NCBI GenBank assembly: GCA_902167985.1
Contig: CABHNZ010000004.1
Span: forward strand, 310,001 to 374,000
Origin: Shinella sp. UYSO24
GTDB taxonomy: Bacteria; Pseudomonadota; Alphaproteobacteria; Rhizobiales; Rhizobiaceae
DNA: 64,000 nt
Direction: 5' to 3'
Part shown: one piece after another, positions 9,639 to 19,106 of the stretch
Layout: every line of letters begins with the position of its first letter
Numbering within the stretch: the first letter of the stretch is position 1
Translations under genes and position numbers: made by a program
Notes under the pieces: generated by a model
The model's database searches: none
What the model was told of the DNA's origin: nothing
Seen by the model: the letters and a program-made list of their open reading frames with translations, nothing else

Positions 9639-9872
9639 ATGAACCGGTTTGAGGGCAGCGGCTTCCGCGAAGCGAAGATCCGTTATCTCGACGGTGACTA
9701 TCAGATCGTCAGCGCAGGGTCCTATGTGGTCTGCGCCATGACGGGCGTGCATATTCCTGTCGATGAACTGAAATACTGGAGCGTCGCGCGCCAGGAACCC
9801 TATGCGGATTGCGGTTCGGCCACCGAGGCCGACAAGCGCGCCGGCATCCTGCCCAACCAGCGCCGGGCATAA
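9639..9872 (+). CDS. DUF2093 family small protein
   Basis: This 77-residue protein of unknown function matches the short, highly conserved alphaproteobacterial DUF2093 family, with IRYLDGDYQIVSAGSYVVCA and MTGVHIPVDELKYWSV as its core. The start at 9639 follows AGGAGA; an upstream in-frame ATG has no better support. It ends 31 bp from the convergent lpxK stop, as is common in rhizobia. No membrane segment or signal peptide is visible. Confidence 0.82.
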   Translation: MNRFEGSGFREAKIRYLDGDYQIVSAGSYVVCAMTGVHIPVDELKYWSVARQEPYADCGSATEADKRAGILPNQRRA

Positions 9873-9903
9873 GGCGCTTCACTTTCGACTGATCTGATTG
9901 TTC

Positions 9904-10947
9904 TCAGGCGTGGGCGGCGTGTCCGGCCTTCAGTCGGCGTGCGCGAAAATTCTCGATGGCCGCATCGATGATCGCACCCGGCGCATGGCCGTCGTCGAAG
10001 ACCATTTCCACCTCGATCACCTCGATGCGCTTTAAAAGCTCGGCCGCCACGCCGCGGTGGCCGGTAAGCCGGGCGGCATCCTTGGTGGTGGTGACGATCG
10101 CAAGCGACTGCCGGTCGGCCTCGGCGATCAGGCCGGTCATTCGTCCTCGGTGAAGAATGATGGTCGGGGAATGATTTTCGAACCGCGATCAGCCCGCCGA
10201 CGGCATTGACCGTGCGGTAGAATTTTCCGGATCGCCAATGCCGGTGAAGGCCAAGACATTGCGGCCGGTCAGCGACTGGCCGGCCTTCGGCTCCAGTTTT
10301 GCGACATGGATCTGCCGGCCGGCGCGGGCGGCCTTGCGGATCAGCGCATCGGCTGCGTGGCCGTCGCCCACTTTCAGGATGGCCGAGAGATGGCGCATCT
10401 GTTCTGCCACCGGGGCACGCAGCGGCCCGCCGGGGATGAGATGACCATTGCCGATACCGCGGGCGGCATCCAGCACGATCAGGCCATAATCGATGCCGAG
10501 CCGGGCGCTCTGGAAACCGTCATCCATGATGATGATATCGGCTCCCTCGCTTGCCAGCCGGCGCGCACCTTCGACGCGCTTGCGGCAGACGACGGTCAGG
10601 CCCTCGCGGGCCAGAAGCAGTGCCTCGTCGCCGACGGCATCGGCGCGGTGATGCGCCGGATCGACGACCGTCGTGACATCGAGCGAGCCGCCATAACCGC
10701 GGCTGAGGAAGCCCGGCTTCAGGCCCTTCCGGTGTGCCGCACGGGCGATGGCGAGCGCGGTCGGCGTCTTGCCGGCGCCGCCGACGGTGAAATTGCCGAC
10801 ACAGATGACGGGTACGGGCGCAAATGGCGGCCTTGCCTTTGCCATGCGCCGCCCGGCGATCCGGCCATAGAGGAAAGAGATCGGCCAAAGGCCAAAGGCA
10901 CGCCAGTCCGCCTTCGACCACCAGAAGGACGGCGCTTCAGACACCAT
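9904..10947 (-). CDS. lpxK: Tetraacyldisaccharide 4'-kinase LpxK (three breaks)
   Basis: LpxK phosphorylates the 4' position of the lipid A disaccharide at the inner membrane. Visible marks are an N-terminal hydrophobic segment, [19 protein letters not shown] (Walker A), LSRGYGG and DDGFQSARL. Three single-base losses lie in 10140-10235, in runs of A or T: one in the A-run near 10230, one in a TTTC near 10157 and one in GAAATG near 10140. Restoring them joins the N-terminal part to the C-terminal part containing [11 protein letters not shown], for 348 residues. An lpxK-type gene is normally essential, so real decay is unlikely. It follows the HAD gene by 84 bp. Confidence 0.9.
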
Positions 10948-11031
10948 GCAATGCTCTCCCCGATCCCGGCACCTTTGCCGGGCCGCAACCAAGAGACCGG
11001 TCGTGAGAGGAAAAGGCAAGCATCTGCGCCA

Positions 11032-11764
11032 TCAGGCCGATTGTCTGTCCGAGGGGATCGGCAGCAGGGCCTCAAGCGCTGCGATATCGTCGAGGATGAT
11101 ATCCGCACATTCCGATAGCGTCTCGCGCGTGCCGGTGCCGCTCAACACGGCGACCTTGAGGCCGGCGCCGGCATTGATGCCCATATGCATGTCGTGCTTG
11201 TTATCGCCGACCATCGCCACCTGGGCGGGGTCGAGGCCGGTTGCGGCGCAGAAGCCCAAGAGCATGCCGGGGCCCGGCTTGACGCCATGGCCACTGTCGT
11301 AGCCGGCGACGAAATCGAGGAAAGCGGCAAAGCCCAGCCGTTCCGCGGTGCGGCGGATCGACAGTTCGTTATCGCTGGAGGCGACGCCGAGCTTCAGGCC
11401 GCGCGCTTGAGGCTGGCAAAGAGGACGGCAAGATCCGTCACCGGAACGGCGAAATCGGCACCGCGGACAAAAGCGCATCGAGCGCCACGGTCAGTTCAGC
11501 GACATCAACGGCTGAGCCTGCGGCCACGAGGCCGGCCGCGATTTCCGCCGCATTGCCGGCTGCAAACAGGCTGTCGGCGCGGGTCTTCCCCGAGACAGGG
11601 TCCATGCCGCCGGCAATAAGCAGTTCAGGTTCCAGCGTCTCGTTGCCGGCCGCGGCAAGGCGTGCGGCCTCGCGGTTGATCGGCGCCCAGCTCTCGTCAT
11701 AGAGGAGAAGCGTGCCGTCCTTGTCGAACAGAAGACCGGCGATTTCGGATGCTGATATCGTCAT
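11032..11764 (-). CDS. HAD-family hydrolase, phosphoglycolate-phosphatase-like (two breaks)
   Basis: About 244 residues after restoring one base in a T-run near 11463 and one G near 11405. HAD motif I is LLFDKDGTLLLYD, motif II lies at VASSDNE, and motif IV is VAMVGDNKHDMHMG. The cap segment is helical, as in phosphoglycolate phosphatases. Its ATG overlaps the waaA stop (ATGA), so it is translationally coupled to waaA and lies upstream of lpxK. The position suggests a role in Kdo or lipid A metabolism, but the substrate cannot be read from sequence. Confidence 0.82.
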
Positions 11765-13089
11765 CGGGAAGCCACCGCGACAGGCGGTTTCGGCTGCAGG
11801 CGGGCGCTCACCGTCAGCGGGTTGATATAGGGTTCGAGCGTCTTGACGGTCTTTGCGAGCGCACCGCGCATGTCTTCCATGGCGGCATCACCGGCCTCGA
11901 TCATCTTGCGGCGGGCGTGTTCTGTTATCAGCAGGTAGTGGACGGCCTTGGCGAGCATTTCCATATCACGCACGACGCGGGCGCCGCCATGCTTAACGAG
12001 CGTCTGGTAGGCCTCGCGGAAATTCTCGATATTCGGGCCGGTCAGCACCGCGCAACCGAGCATGGCCGGTTCCAGCGGGTTGGAGCCGCCCTTGCCCGTC
12101 ATCGAGCGGCCGACAAAGGCGATCTCGGTGAGGCGCAGGTAGAGACCCATTTCGCCGATGGAATCGCCGAGGAAAATATCGGTCGTCTCGGTGAGCGGAT
12201 CGTTGCGCGAACGGCGGGCGACGTTGAGCCCGCTTTCCTTCAACATCGCCTCGATCTCGTCGGCGCGGTTGGGGTGGCGCGGCACGATGATGGTCAGCTG
12301 GCCGTTTTTCGGCTTCAGCGCCCGGTGGATCATGCCGGCGATCTTTTCCTCGCCGTCAGCCGTCGAAATCGCGGCCCAGGTCGGGCGGCTGCCGATCTCG
12401 CTGCGGTAACGCTCCAGCAGCGCCTCGTCGCAGGGCGGCGGGTCGGTATCGCTCTTCAGGTTGCCGGAGACGATGACCGGCCATGCGCCGAGATCGCGAA
12501 ACCGTTCGGCATCGAGATCCGACTGGGCAATGACCAGCGCCAGCTTTTCGAACAGGGTTTCGGCGACCGCATGATGATTGCGCCAGCGATCGAAAGAGCG
12601 ATCCGAGAGGCGGGCATTGATGCGGATCTGCGGAATGTGGCGGCGGGCGAGTTCGCCGACCGTCGTCGGCCAGATCTCGGATTCGGCCGTGATGCAGGCA
12701 TCCGGCTTCCAGTAGGAGATGAAGCGCTTGACCGGCACTTTCACATCGAGCGGCGCATATTGATGGATGACTTCATCGCCGAGGCGGGCTTCGACGAGAG
12801 CAGCCGAGGTCATCGTGCCGGTGGTCAGGAGAACGTGGATTTCGCGGCGGTTAAGCTCGCGGATCATCGGCAGGATGGCCAGCGTCTCACCGACGCTTGC
12901 GGCATGCACCCAGACGAGCGGCCCGCGCGGGCGCGGCTGGCTGGCATAGCCGAGTTTTTCCAGACGGCGGGCGCGGTCTTCCTTGCCCTTCAAAGTGCGG
13001 TAGGTGAGATAGGGACCTGCCAAGGGATACAGGACGATACCGGCGACGCGGTATCCCGCAAGAGCCATGCGAGCCAGTGCGCTGCTCAT
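11761..13089 (-). CDS. waaA: 3-deoxy-D-manno-octulosonic acid transferase (Kdo transferase)
   Basis: WaaA/KdtA adds Kdo from CMP-Kdo to lipid IVA at the cytoplasmic face of the inner membrane. The 442-residue GT-B glycosyltransferase has an N-terminal membrane-anchoring helix, LVWVHAASVGETLAILPMIR, LTTGTMTSA, ESEIWPTTVGEL, and a C-terminal half with GGSNPLEPAMLG. The ATG at 13087-13089 is preceded by GGGGAAG; a GTG five codons upstream is an alternative. The frame is intact. The next two genes (HAD, lpxK) follow closely on the same strand. Confidence 0.93.
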   Translation of the reverse strand: MSSALARMALAGYRVAGIVLYPLAGPYLTYRTLKGKEDRARRLEKLGYASQPRPRGPLVWVHAASVGETLAILPMIRELNRREIHVLLTTGTMTSAALVEARLGDEVIHQYAPLDVKVPVKRFISYWKPDACITAESEIWPTTVGELARRHIPQIRINARLSDRSFDRWRNHHAVAETLFEKLALVIAQSDLDAERFRDLGAWPVIVSGNLKSDTDPPPCDEALLERYRSEIGSRPTWAAISTADGEEKIAGMIHRALKPKNGQLTIIVPRHPNRADEIEAMLKESGLNVARRSRNDPLTETTDIFLGDSIGEMGLYLRLTEIAFVGRSMTGKGGSNPLEPAMLGCAVLTGPNIENFREAYQTLVKHGGARVVRDMEMLAKAVHYLLITEHARRKMIEAGDAAMEDMRGALAKTVKTLEPYINPLTVSARLQPKPPVAVASR

Positions 13090-13183
13090 TGCATTCTTCC
13101 CCACCTCATGATCGAGACCGCCAAAGCGACAATCTCTCCGATTTCTACTTAAATAGCCGATTTTCTCTGTTTTAAAAATGCGT

Positions 13184-13220
13184 CAAAAAAGGGTCCCCGG
13201 CGATTTTCCACCGGGGACCT
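13184..13220 (-). terminator. Rho-independent terminator after the DUF4170 gene
   Basis: A perfect 9-bp stem (GGTCCCCGG at 13192-13200, CCGGGGACC at 13211-13219) is followed, reading the minus strand, by a T-run (the A-run at 13185-13190). It lies between the DUF4170 stop and waaA, so waaA probably has its own promoter. Confidence 0.85.
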
Positions 13221-13260
13221 CTTCAACCATGCATAATAGACAGTGAAACTTGCGCCAGCT

Positions 13261-13497
13261 TTACTTGGTTTCCGGGTCGAGCAGGCGGTGCATGTGAACG
13301 ATGAAGTAGCGCATCTGGGCGTTGTCGACCGTCAGCTGCGCCTTGGCGCGCCAAGCGATCAGGGCACTTGCGTAGTCCGGATAGATACCGACGATATCGA
13401 GCGCGGCGAGGTCCTTGAACTGGACGCCTTCCAGGCTCGCCAGTTCGCCGCCGAATACGAGATGAAGAAGTTGTTTCTTTTCGCTTGTGTCTGCCAT
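13261..13497 (-). CDS. DUF4170 family small protein
   Basis: This 78-residue cytosolic protein belongs to a family conserved next to waaA and lpxK genes in Rhizobiales. The recognisable core is LHLVFGGELASLEGVQFKDL, followed by DIVGIYPDY and MRYFIVHMHRLLDPE. No catalytic motif is apparent and its function is unknown. It starts 58 bp after the CysQ-like gene and ends before a strong terminator. Confidence 0.82.
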   Translation of the reverse strand: MADTSEKKQLLHLVFGGELASLEGVQFKDLAALDIVGIYPDYASALIAWRAKAQLTVDNAQMRYFIVHMHRLLDPETK

Positions 13498-13555
13498 TTT
13501 CGATCACCGTGTAAGCCAGTCAACGGGCCTCATCTGCGGCATTCTGTAGCAAAGG

Positions 13556-14371
13556 TCAACCCGCGGGATGTTGCGCAAGATGGGCCAGAAGGCTTGTCAG
13601 CGCAAGCTTTGATCCCGCCACCATGACACCGTGGGAAACCTCGGAGCGGTTGTAGCGAATGGGCTTTCCCTCAAGATCGGCAAGACGCCCGCCGGCGCAT
13701 TCGACGATCAGGTCTGCGGCAGCGAGATCCCAGTCATGCGAGTTACGCTTGACGATCGTGCCATCAAGGCGCCCGTCGGCGACCATTGCGAGACGATAGG
13801 CGAGAGAGGGCACATGCCGATGGCGGTGCAGGCGACCGCGATATCCCGCATCGAAACGGCGCATCGTGCTTTCGTCGGCGGCGATCACGAGTTCGGGGTC
13901 GCCGGTCTCATCCGCGCCGGCGGGCAAGGACAGAACCTCGCCGTTCTTCATCGCCGGGCCACCCTCGAGCGCATAGAATTCCTCGCCGAGCGCCGGCGCT
14001 GCAAGAACGCCTGCCACCGGCCGGCCGCAATGGACGACGGCGACCGAGACGCACCAGGTTTTCTCGCCATTGATGAAGGCGCGGGTGCCATCGATCGGAT
14101 CGACGACGAAAACCGTGTCATTCTGCAAGCGCGCGGTGTCGTCGTCGGTTTCCTCCGACAGCCAGCCGTAGGACGGGCGCGCGGCCATCAGCAGCGACTG
14201 GAGCCGGTCATTGGCGGCAAAATCCGCGGCACTGACCGGCGACGAGCCCTCGTTCTTCCACCAGACTTCCGGCGACTGGCCGAAAAAGCCACGGGCGATT
14301 TCGGCAGCCTGACGCGCAGCCTCACGGATGAGGTCGAGATCGCCTTGCCAGTTGCCGATGCCATCCGTCAT
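13556..14371 (-). CDS. Inositol-monophosphatase-family phosphatase, CysQ-like
   Basis: The 271-residue protein shows Mg2+-dependent phosphatase motifs: VSAADFAANDRL, WLSEETDDD (metal ligands), DPIDGTRAFINGEKTWCVSV, and HDWDLAAADLIVECAGG near the C-terminus. The closest family in this neighbourhood is 3'(2'),5'-bisphosphate nucleotidase CysQ, which removes PAP/PAPS in sulfate assimilation; inositol monophosphatase activity is the alternative. It starts 4 bp after the tldE/pmbA stop, so the two are probably one transcript. The frame is intact. Confidence 0.85.
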   Translation of the reverse strand: MTDGIGNWQGDLDLIREAARQAAEIARGFFGQSPEVWWKNEGSSPVSAADFAANDRLQSLLMAARPSYGWLSEETDDDTARLQNDTVFVVDPIDGTRAFINGEKTWCVSVAVVHCGRPVAGVLAAPALGEEFYALEGGPAMKNGEVLSLPAGADETGDPELVIAADESTMRRFDAGYRGRLHRHRHVPSLAYRLAMVADGRLDGTIVKRNSHDWDLAAADLIVECAGGRLADLEGKPIRYNRSEVSHGVMVAGSKLALTSLLAHLAQHPAG

Positions 14372-14375
14372 GCGA

Positions 14376-15721
14376 TCAACGCCCCGCCAGTGTCATGCCC
14401 TCGATCGCGATGGTCGGCGAGGCGATGCCGAACTTGCGGTCGATATCGTTTGCCGGCGTCAGGCGCATGAACATGTCCTTGAGGTTGGACGCGATCGTGA
14501 CTTCCGAAACGGGATAGCAAGTTCGCCATTCTCGATCCAGAAGCCGGTGGCACCGCGCGAATATTCGCCGGTAATCATGTTGACGCCCTGGCCGATCAGT
14601 TCGGTCACGTAGAAACCGTTGCCGATCTGGCGGATCAGGTCTTCCGGCGCGATATCGCCGGGTTCCAGCGCGAGATTGGTGGAGGCCGGCGAGACGGAGG
14701 TGCCGCCGCGCACGCCGCGGCCATTGGTGGAAAGGCCAAGCTCGCGGGCGGTCGACGTAGAGAGGAACCAGTGCTTCAGCACGCCATCCTCGATCATCGT
14801 CAGCTTCTCGCCGCTCACCCCTTCCCCGTCGAAAGGACGCGAGGAGGAGCCGCGCACGATCAGCGGATCATCGGTGATGTTGAGGCCGGCCTTCAGGACC
14901 TGCTGGCCCATTTTGTCGCGCAGGAAGCTCGTCTTTCTCGCAACCGATGCGCCATTGATGGCGCCGGCAATATGGCCGACGAAACCGCGGGCAATGCGTG
15001 GATCGAAGACGACGGTGAGGTTGCTGCCGGTATCGACCTGGCGCGGATCGAGGCGCTTGACGACGCGTTCGCCTGCACGGCGGCCGATCAGGGCGGCGTC
15101 ATCCAGTTCGTTTGCGAAGATGCGGCTGTCGAAATCGTAGTCGCGTTCCATCTTGGTGCCCTCGCCGGCGATGACGCTGACGGAGCGGCCGAAGCGGGTG
15201 GCCATGTAGCTGCCGGAAAAGCCGTGCGAGGTGGCAAGAACCAGACCGCCCATGCCGGCCGAAGCGCCGGCACCGGAGGAATTGGTGACGCCCGAGACGG
15301 CGAGGGCTGCCTCTTCCATCTCCAGCGCGCTTTTCCGCAAACTATCCGTATCGACTTCAGTTGGATCGAAAAGATCGAGATCCGGATAGCTGCGGGCGAG
15401 ATCCTGGTCGTCGGCGAGGCAGGCATAGGGATCTTCCGGCGAGACCTTGGCCATGGCGACGGCGCGCTCGGCGAGCGTCTTCATGTCGAAGCCCGGATTG
15501 GCCGAGACGCTTGCCACCCGCTTGCCGACGAAGACGCGCAGCGAAAAATCATCGCTTTCCGAGGATTCCGTGCCCTCGACCTTGCCGAGACGGACACTGA
15601 CGGAACGGGAACGGGAGCGAACCACGACGGCATCCGCCTGATCGGCGCCCGCGGCCTTGGCCAGATCGATAAGTTCGCCGGCACGGGCGAGCAGGGAAGC
15701 GGAATCGATTTCGGAGTTCAT
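14376..15721 (-). CDS. pmbA: Metalloprotease TldE/PmbA (frame broken near C-terminus)
   Basis: PmbA/TldE with TldD forms a cytosolic protease that trims modified peptides and degrades unfolded proteins. The 448-residue reconstruction has FDPRIARGFVGHIAGAINGA, SSSRPFDGEGVSGEKLTMIE, and GFYVTELIGQGVN followed by TGEYSRGATGFWIENGE. One base is missing near 14508 (a CCCC run read as CCC); the restored frame continues through MFMRLTPANDIDRKFGIASP to TGA at 14376-14378. No tldD partner lies in the window. The ATG at 15719-15721 is the family-consistent start. Confidence 0.9.
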
Positions 15722-15831
15722 ATTTGCAAGCCTTTCGTTCCTATCCCATTTATTGTGCCACGGCATAAGCATCAAGGGCGACGCGTCGATTCGCGGTTGA
15801 CCTCGTCCAGCCTACATTTGAAAGTATTTAT

Positions 15832-17644
15832 ATGACTGCACACGAATCCCTTTTTGCCGAAATGCTGGTGCTTCTTGCAGGTGCGGTGATAGCCGCTCCA
15901 CTGTTCAAGAAACTCGGGCTCGGCACCGTCCTCGGTTATCTGGCTGCCGGCGTGATCATCGGCCCGATCATGCAGACGATTACCGAGTCGGAGGAAGTGC
16001 TGCAGGTTGCCGGATGCGTGGTCTTCCTTCTGTTCATCATCGGGCTGGAATGAAGCCGTCGCGCCTGTGGCAGATGCGCGGCGATGTGTTCGGGCTCGGG
16101 CCGGCGCAGGTTATCGCAACGGGTGCCGTCATCAGCGCGCTTGCCTATCTGGCCGAAGTCGCGAGCTGGCGCGGCAGTCTCATCATCGGCTTCGGCCTTG
16201 CCCTGTCATCGACGGCGTTTGCGCTGCAGATCCTCAACGATGCCGGTGATACAAACAGCAAATACGGGCAGCGGTCTTTCTCGGTCCTGCTGTTTCAGGA
16301 TCTGGCGATCGTGCCGCTTCTGGCGCTGATCACCATTCTGCGCCCGGTACGCAGGAGGCAGCCGCCTCGCCGCTTCGGGATTTCGCAGTTGCCGTCGGCG
16401 CGATCGGGGCGATGGTGCTCGCAGGCCGCTACCTGCTCACCCCGATGTTCCAGATCATCGCCATGACCGGCGCGCGCGAAGTGATGATCGCGGCCGCGCT
16501 ACTCGTGGTGCTCGGTTCGGCCGCCGCGATGCAGGCCGCCGGTCTCTCGATGGCGATGGGCGCGTTTCTCTCCGGCGTGATGCTGGCCGAATCCTCCTAC
16601 CGGCACGAGCTGGAGGCGGATATCGAGCCGTTTCGTGGGTTGCTTCTGGCGCTGTTCTTCATGGCTGTCGGCCTGTCGCTCGACATCCATGTCATCCTCG
16701 ACAATGTACTGTTCATCATTCCGGCCGTTCTGGTCTTCATGATCGTCAAGACGGGGGTGATCTATGCGCTCTGCCGCATCTGGGGTTCTTCCCACAATGA
16801 TGCGGTGCAGATCGCGTTTCTTCTGCCGCAGGGCGGTGAATTCGCCTTCGTTCTCTTCACGACGGCGGCTGCGGCGGGCCTGTTCGAAGCCTCGACGGCA
16901 TCGGTCCTGATTGCCTGCGTGACGCTTTCGATGGCCTTGACCCCGCTCGGCTCGACGCTTTCCCGCCGGCTTCTGCATGGCGAGAAGCGCGAGGAGCTTG
17001 CCGAGGATTTCGAAGGTGCGGGCGCCGACGTGCTGATGATCGGCTTTTCGCGTTTTGGCCAGATCGCCTCGCAGATCCTGCTTGCCGGCGGCACGAGCGT
17101 GACCGTGATCGACGATTCACCCGAACGCATCCGTCAGGCGGCCAATTTCGGCTTCCGCATCTATTTCGGCGACGGGACGCGTCGCGACGTGCTCGTGTCC
17201 TCCGGCATCGAGCGGGCGAAGATCGTCGCGATCTGTACGCAAAAGCGCGACACGACGGACCGGATCGTCGATCTGGTGCGTTCCGAGTTTCCGTCGGCCA
17301 AGCTCTATGTCCGCTCCTATGACCGCATCCATTCTCTGGCGCTGCGTGACAAGGAAGTGGCTTACGAGCTGCGCGAGACGCTGGAATCCGGTCTTCTCTT
17401 CGGCCAGCGTACACTTGAGGCGCTCGGCATGAGCGAGAACGATGCGCATGAGATCAGCAAGGATATCCGCCGCCGGGATGAAGAGCGGTTGCAGATCCAG
17501 GCAGTCGAAGGCATTCGCGCCGGTCGTGAAATGCTGTTCAACAGCCCCGTCCAGCCGGTTCATCCCGAACCGCTCATCAAGCCCAAGCGCGCGCCGGTGC
17601 AGGAAGAACCTGCGGGTGCCACCGTTTCCGTGGGCAAGTGGTAA
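15832..17644 (+). CDS. Monovalent cation:proton antiporter-2 (Kef/YbaL type) with TrkA-N domain (breaks)
   Basis: About 604 residues: an N-terminal Na+/H+-exchanger domain with roughly 12 membrane helices, then a Rossmann TrkA-N domain starting VLMIGFSRFGQIASQILLAG and a C-terminal tail. Breaks: one base lost near 16051 (GAACTG read as GAATG) and one near 16344 (CTGGCGCCC read as CTGCGCCC). The text near 16010-16020 (VAGCVVFLL where family members have a longer form) may hide three cancelling losses. The family exchanges K+ or Na+ for protons across the inner membrane, gated by NAD(H) or glutathione in Kef proteins. No KefF/KefG subunit is visible. It is convergent, with zero gap, with the patatin gene. 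Confidence 0.88.
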
Positions 17645-18515
17645 TCAGGCGACCGTCTCGATCGCCTCGATCGCCCGTTTCAGCTCGTCCTTGACGGCTT
17701 CCGATTCCTGCAAGATTTCCCGAGCCTTCGGGAAATCGAGCACGCGGAAGCGGTTGACCGAGGGGCGCAGAAAAATCTGCGGCGGATTGAGCTTCAGCTT
17801 CAGCGCGATACTGGCCTGCATGGTCAGCTGGCTTGCGCCGAAAATGCTGTCGATGCGGTTGGGCGGATGCAGGCCATCGCCTTCCGGCGCGCCGACCACA
17901 TCGACGCCGATCACCACGTCGGCTAGATCGAGAAGCTGCTCATAGGGAACCGGATTGAATATGCCGCCATCGACCATGATGCGGCCATTGACCCTGACCG
18001 GCATGAAAGGCCCGGAATGGCGGCCGAGGCGGCAATCGCCACACGCAGATCGCCCTGTTCGAGAATGGCTTCGGCCTGACCGTAATAATCGGTGGCGGAG
18101 ATCTTTAACGGGATGCGCAGGTGCGAAAAATCCTGCGGGATTTCTGCCGGCAGGAAAGCCCCGAGGATCATTTCCAGATTGAAATGGCCGAAGCGAAAGC
18201 CGCCGAGCCTGTCGCGCATCGTTGCCGGGCCGAGGCTCCACAGGCGATTGAGAAGCGCGCCGCGATTGCCGACGGTCTCGATCGTGTAATCGCGGATCTC
18301 GCGGCCGCTCATACCCGATGCCATGCCGGCGCCATGATGGCGCCGATGGAAGAGCCGGAGATCGCCACAGGGCGGATGCCGAGTTCGTCGAGCGCCTCGA
18401 TCACCTGAATATGGGAAATGCCGCGGGCGCCGCCGCCGCCGAAGGCGACCGCATAGCGCAGGCCACCGCGCTTTCGCAAAGCGTCGGTATCGGGAAGAGC
18501 AAGCCTGGTGTTCAT
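17645..18515 (-). CDS. Patatin-like phospholipase family protein (two breaks)
   Basis: About 290 residues after two corrections (a G lost near 18337, a T lost near 18014). The oxyanion motif FGGGGARG and the nucleophile elbow GSSIG are clear, and the catalytic Asp follows as DGG in IMVDGGIFNPVPYEQLLDLA. This is the RssA/NTE class of serine lipid hydrolases; the lipid substrate is unknown. The ATG at 18513-18515 follows AGGGAAGAG. The stop TCA at 17645-17647 abuts the stop of the antiporter gene. Confidence 0.87.
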
Positions 18516-18539
18516 CTCACTCTTCCCTCTCAATCCCGA

Positions 18540-19100
18540 TCAGGCCGGCTGATAGCGGAAGAATTCCACCCGCGTATCGCCGAAGAGGCGGCTTTCGAGC
18601 GGCTTGAACACCGGATCGACCATGACGGTCACATCGGCGCGCTCTTCGAGGATGGCAAGCGCACCCGGCGAAAGCCAGCCGCCGGAATGGGCCGCCAGAA
18701 AGGCCTTCTCGCCGAGGCCCTGACCATAGGGCGGATCGGCGAAGAGGAAGTTGAAGGGCTCGATATTGCCGATCGAACCGAGATCGGTCGCATCGCGCCG
18801 CAGGATGCGGGCGCGGCCGTGCAGACCGAAACTATCGATGTTTTCCCAGAGAAGCCCCCTGCCCTCGACGCTGTTTTCGACAAACAGCGCCTGCTTGCAG
18901 CCGCGCGACAGGGCTTCGAGCCCGACCGCGCCGGTGCCGGCAAAGAGATCGATCACCCGGCCGCCATCGATCGCGTCGGCATAGACGTGACCGATGATAT
19001 TGAACAGGCTCTCGCGCGTCCGGTCGATGGTCGGCCGGATCGCGTTCGACTTGGGAGTGGCCAGCGAGCGGCCGCGGAATTCACCACCGACGATGCGCAA
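18540..19100 (-). CDS. rsmD: 16S rRNA (guanine(966)-N2)-methyltransferase RsmD
   Basis: The 186-residue SAM-dependent methyltransferase modifies G966 of 16S rRNA. It shows MRIVGGEFRGRSLATP at the N-terminus, a SAM-binding DLFAGTGAVG at 51-60 and the catalytic DPPY at 122-125. The start codon is TTG (19098-19100). It begins 6 bp after the stop of rluB, so translation is probably coupled. The frame is intact. Confidence 0.93.
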   Translation of the reverse strand: MRIVGGEFRGRSLATPKSNAIRPTIDRTRESLFNIIGHVYADAIDGGRVIDLFAGTGAVGLEALSRGCKQALFVENSVEGRGLLWENIDSFGLHGRARILRRDATDLGSIGNIEPFNFLFADPPYGQGLGEKAFLAAHSGGWLSPGALAILEERADVTVMVDPVFKPLESRLFGDTRVEFFRYQPA

Positions 19101-19106
19101 GACCGC

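Noticed and set aside
11749-13152. A 467-codon plus-strand frame
   Set aside because: It is antisense to waaA, which has a recognised product, and shows no domain.
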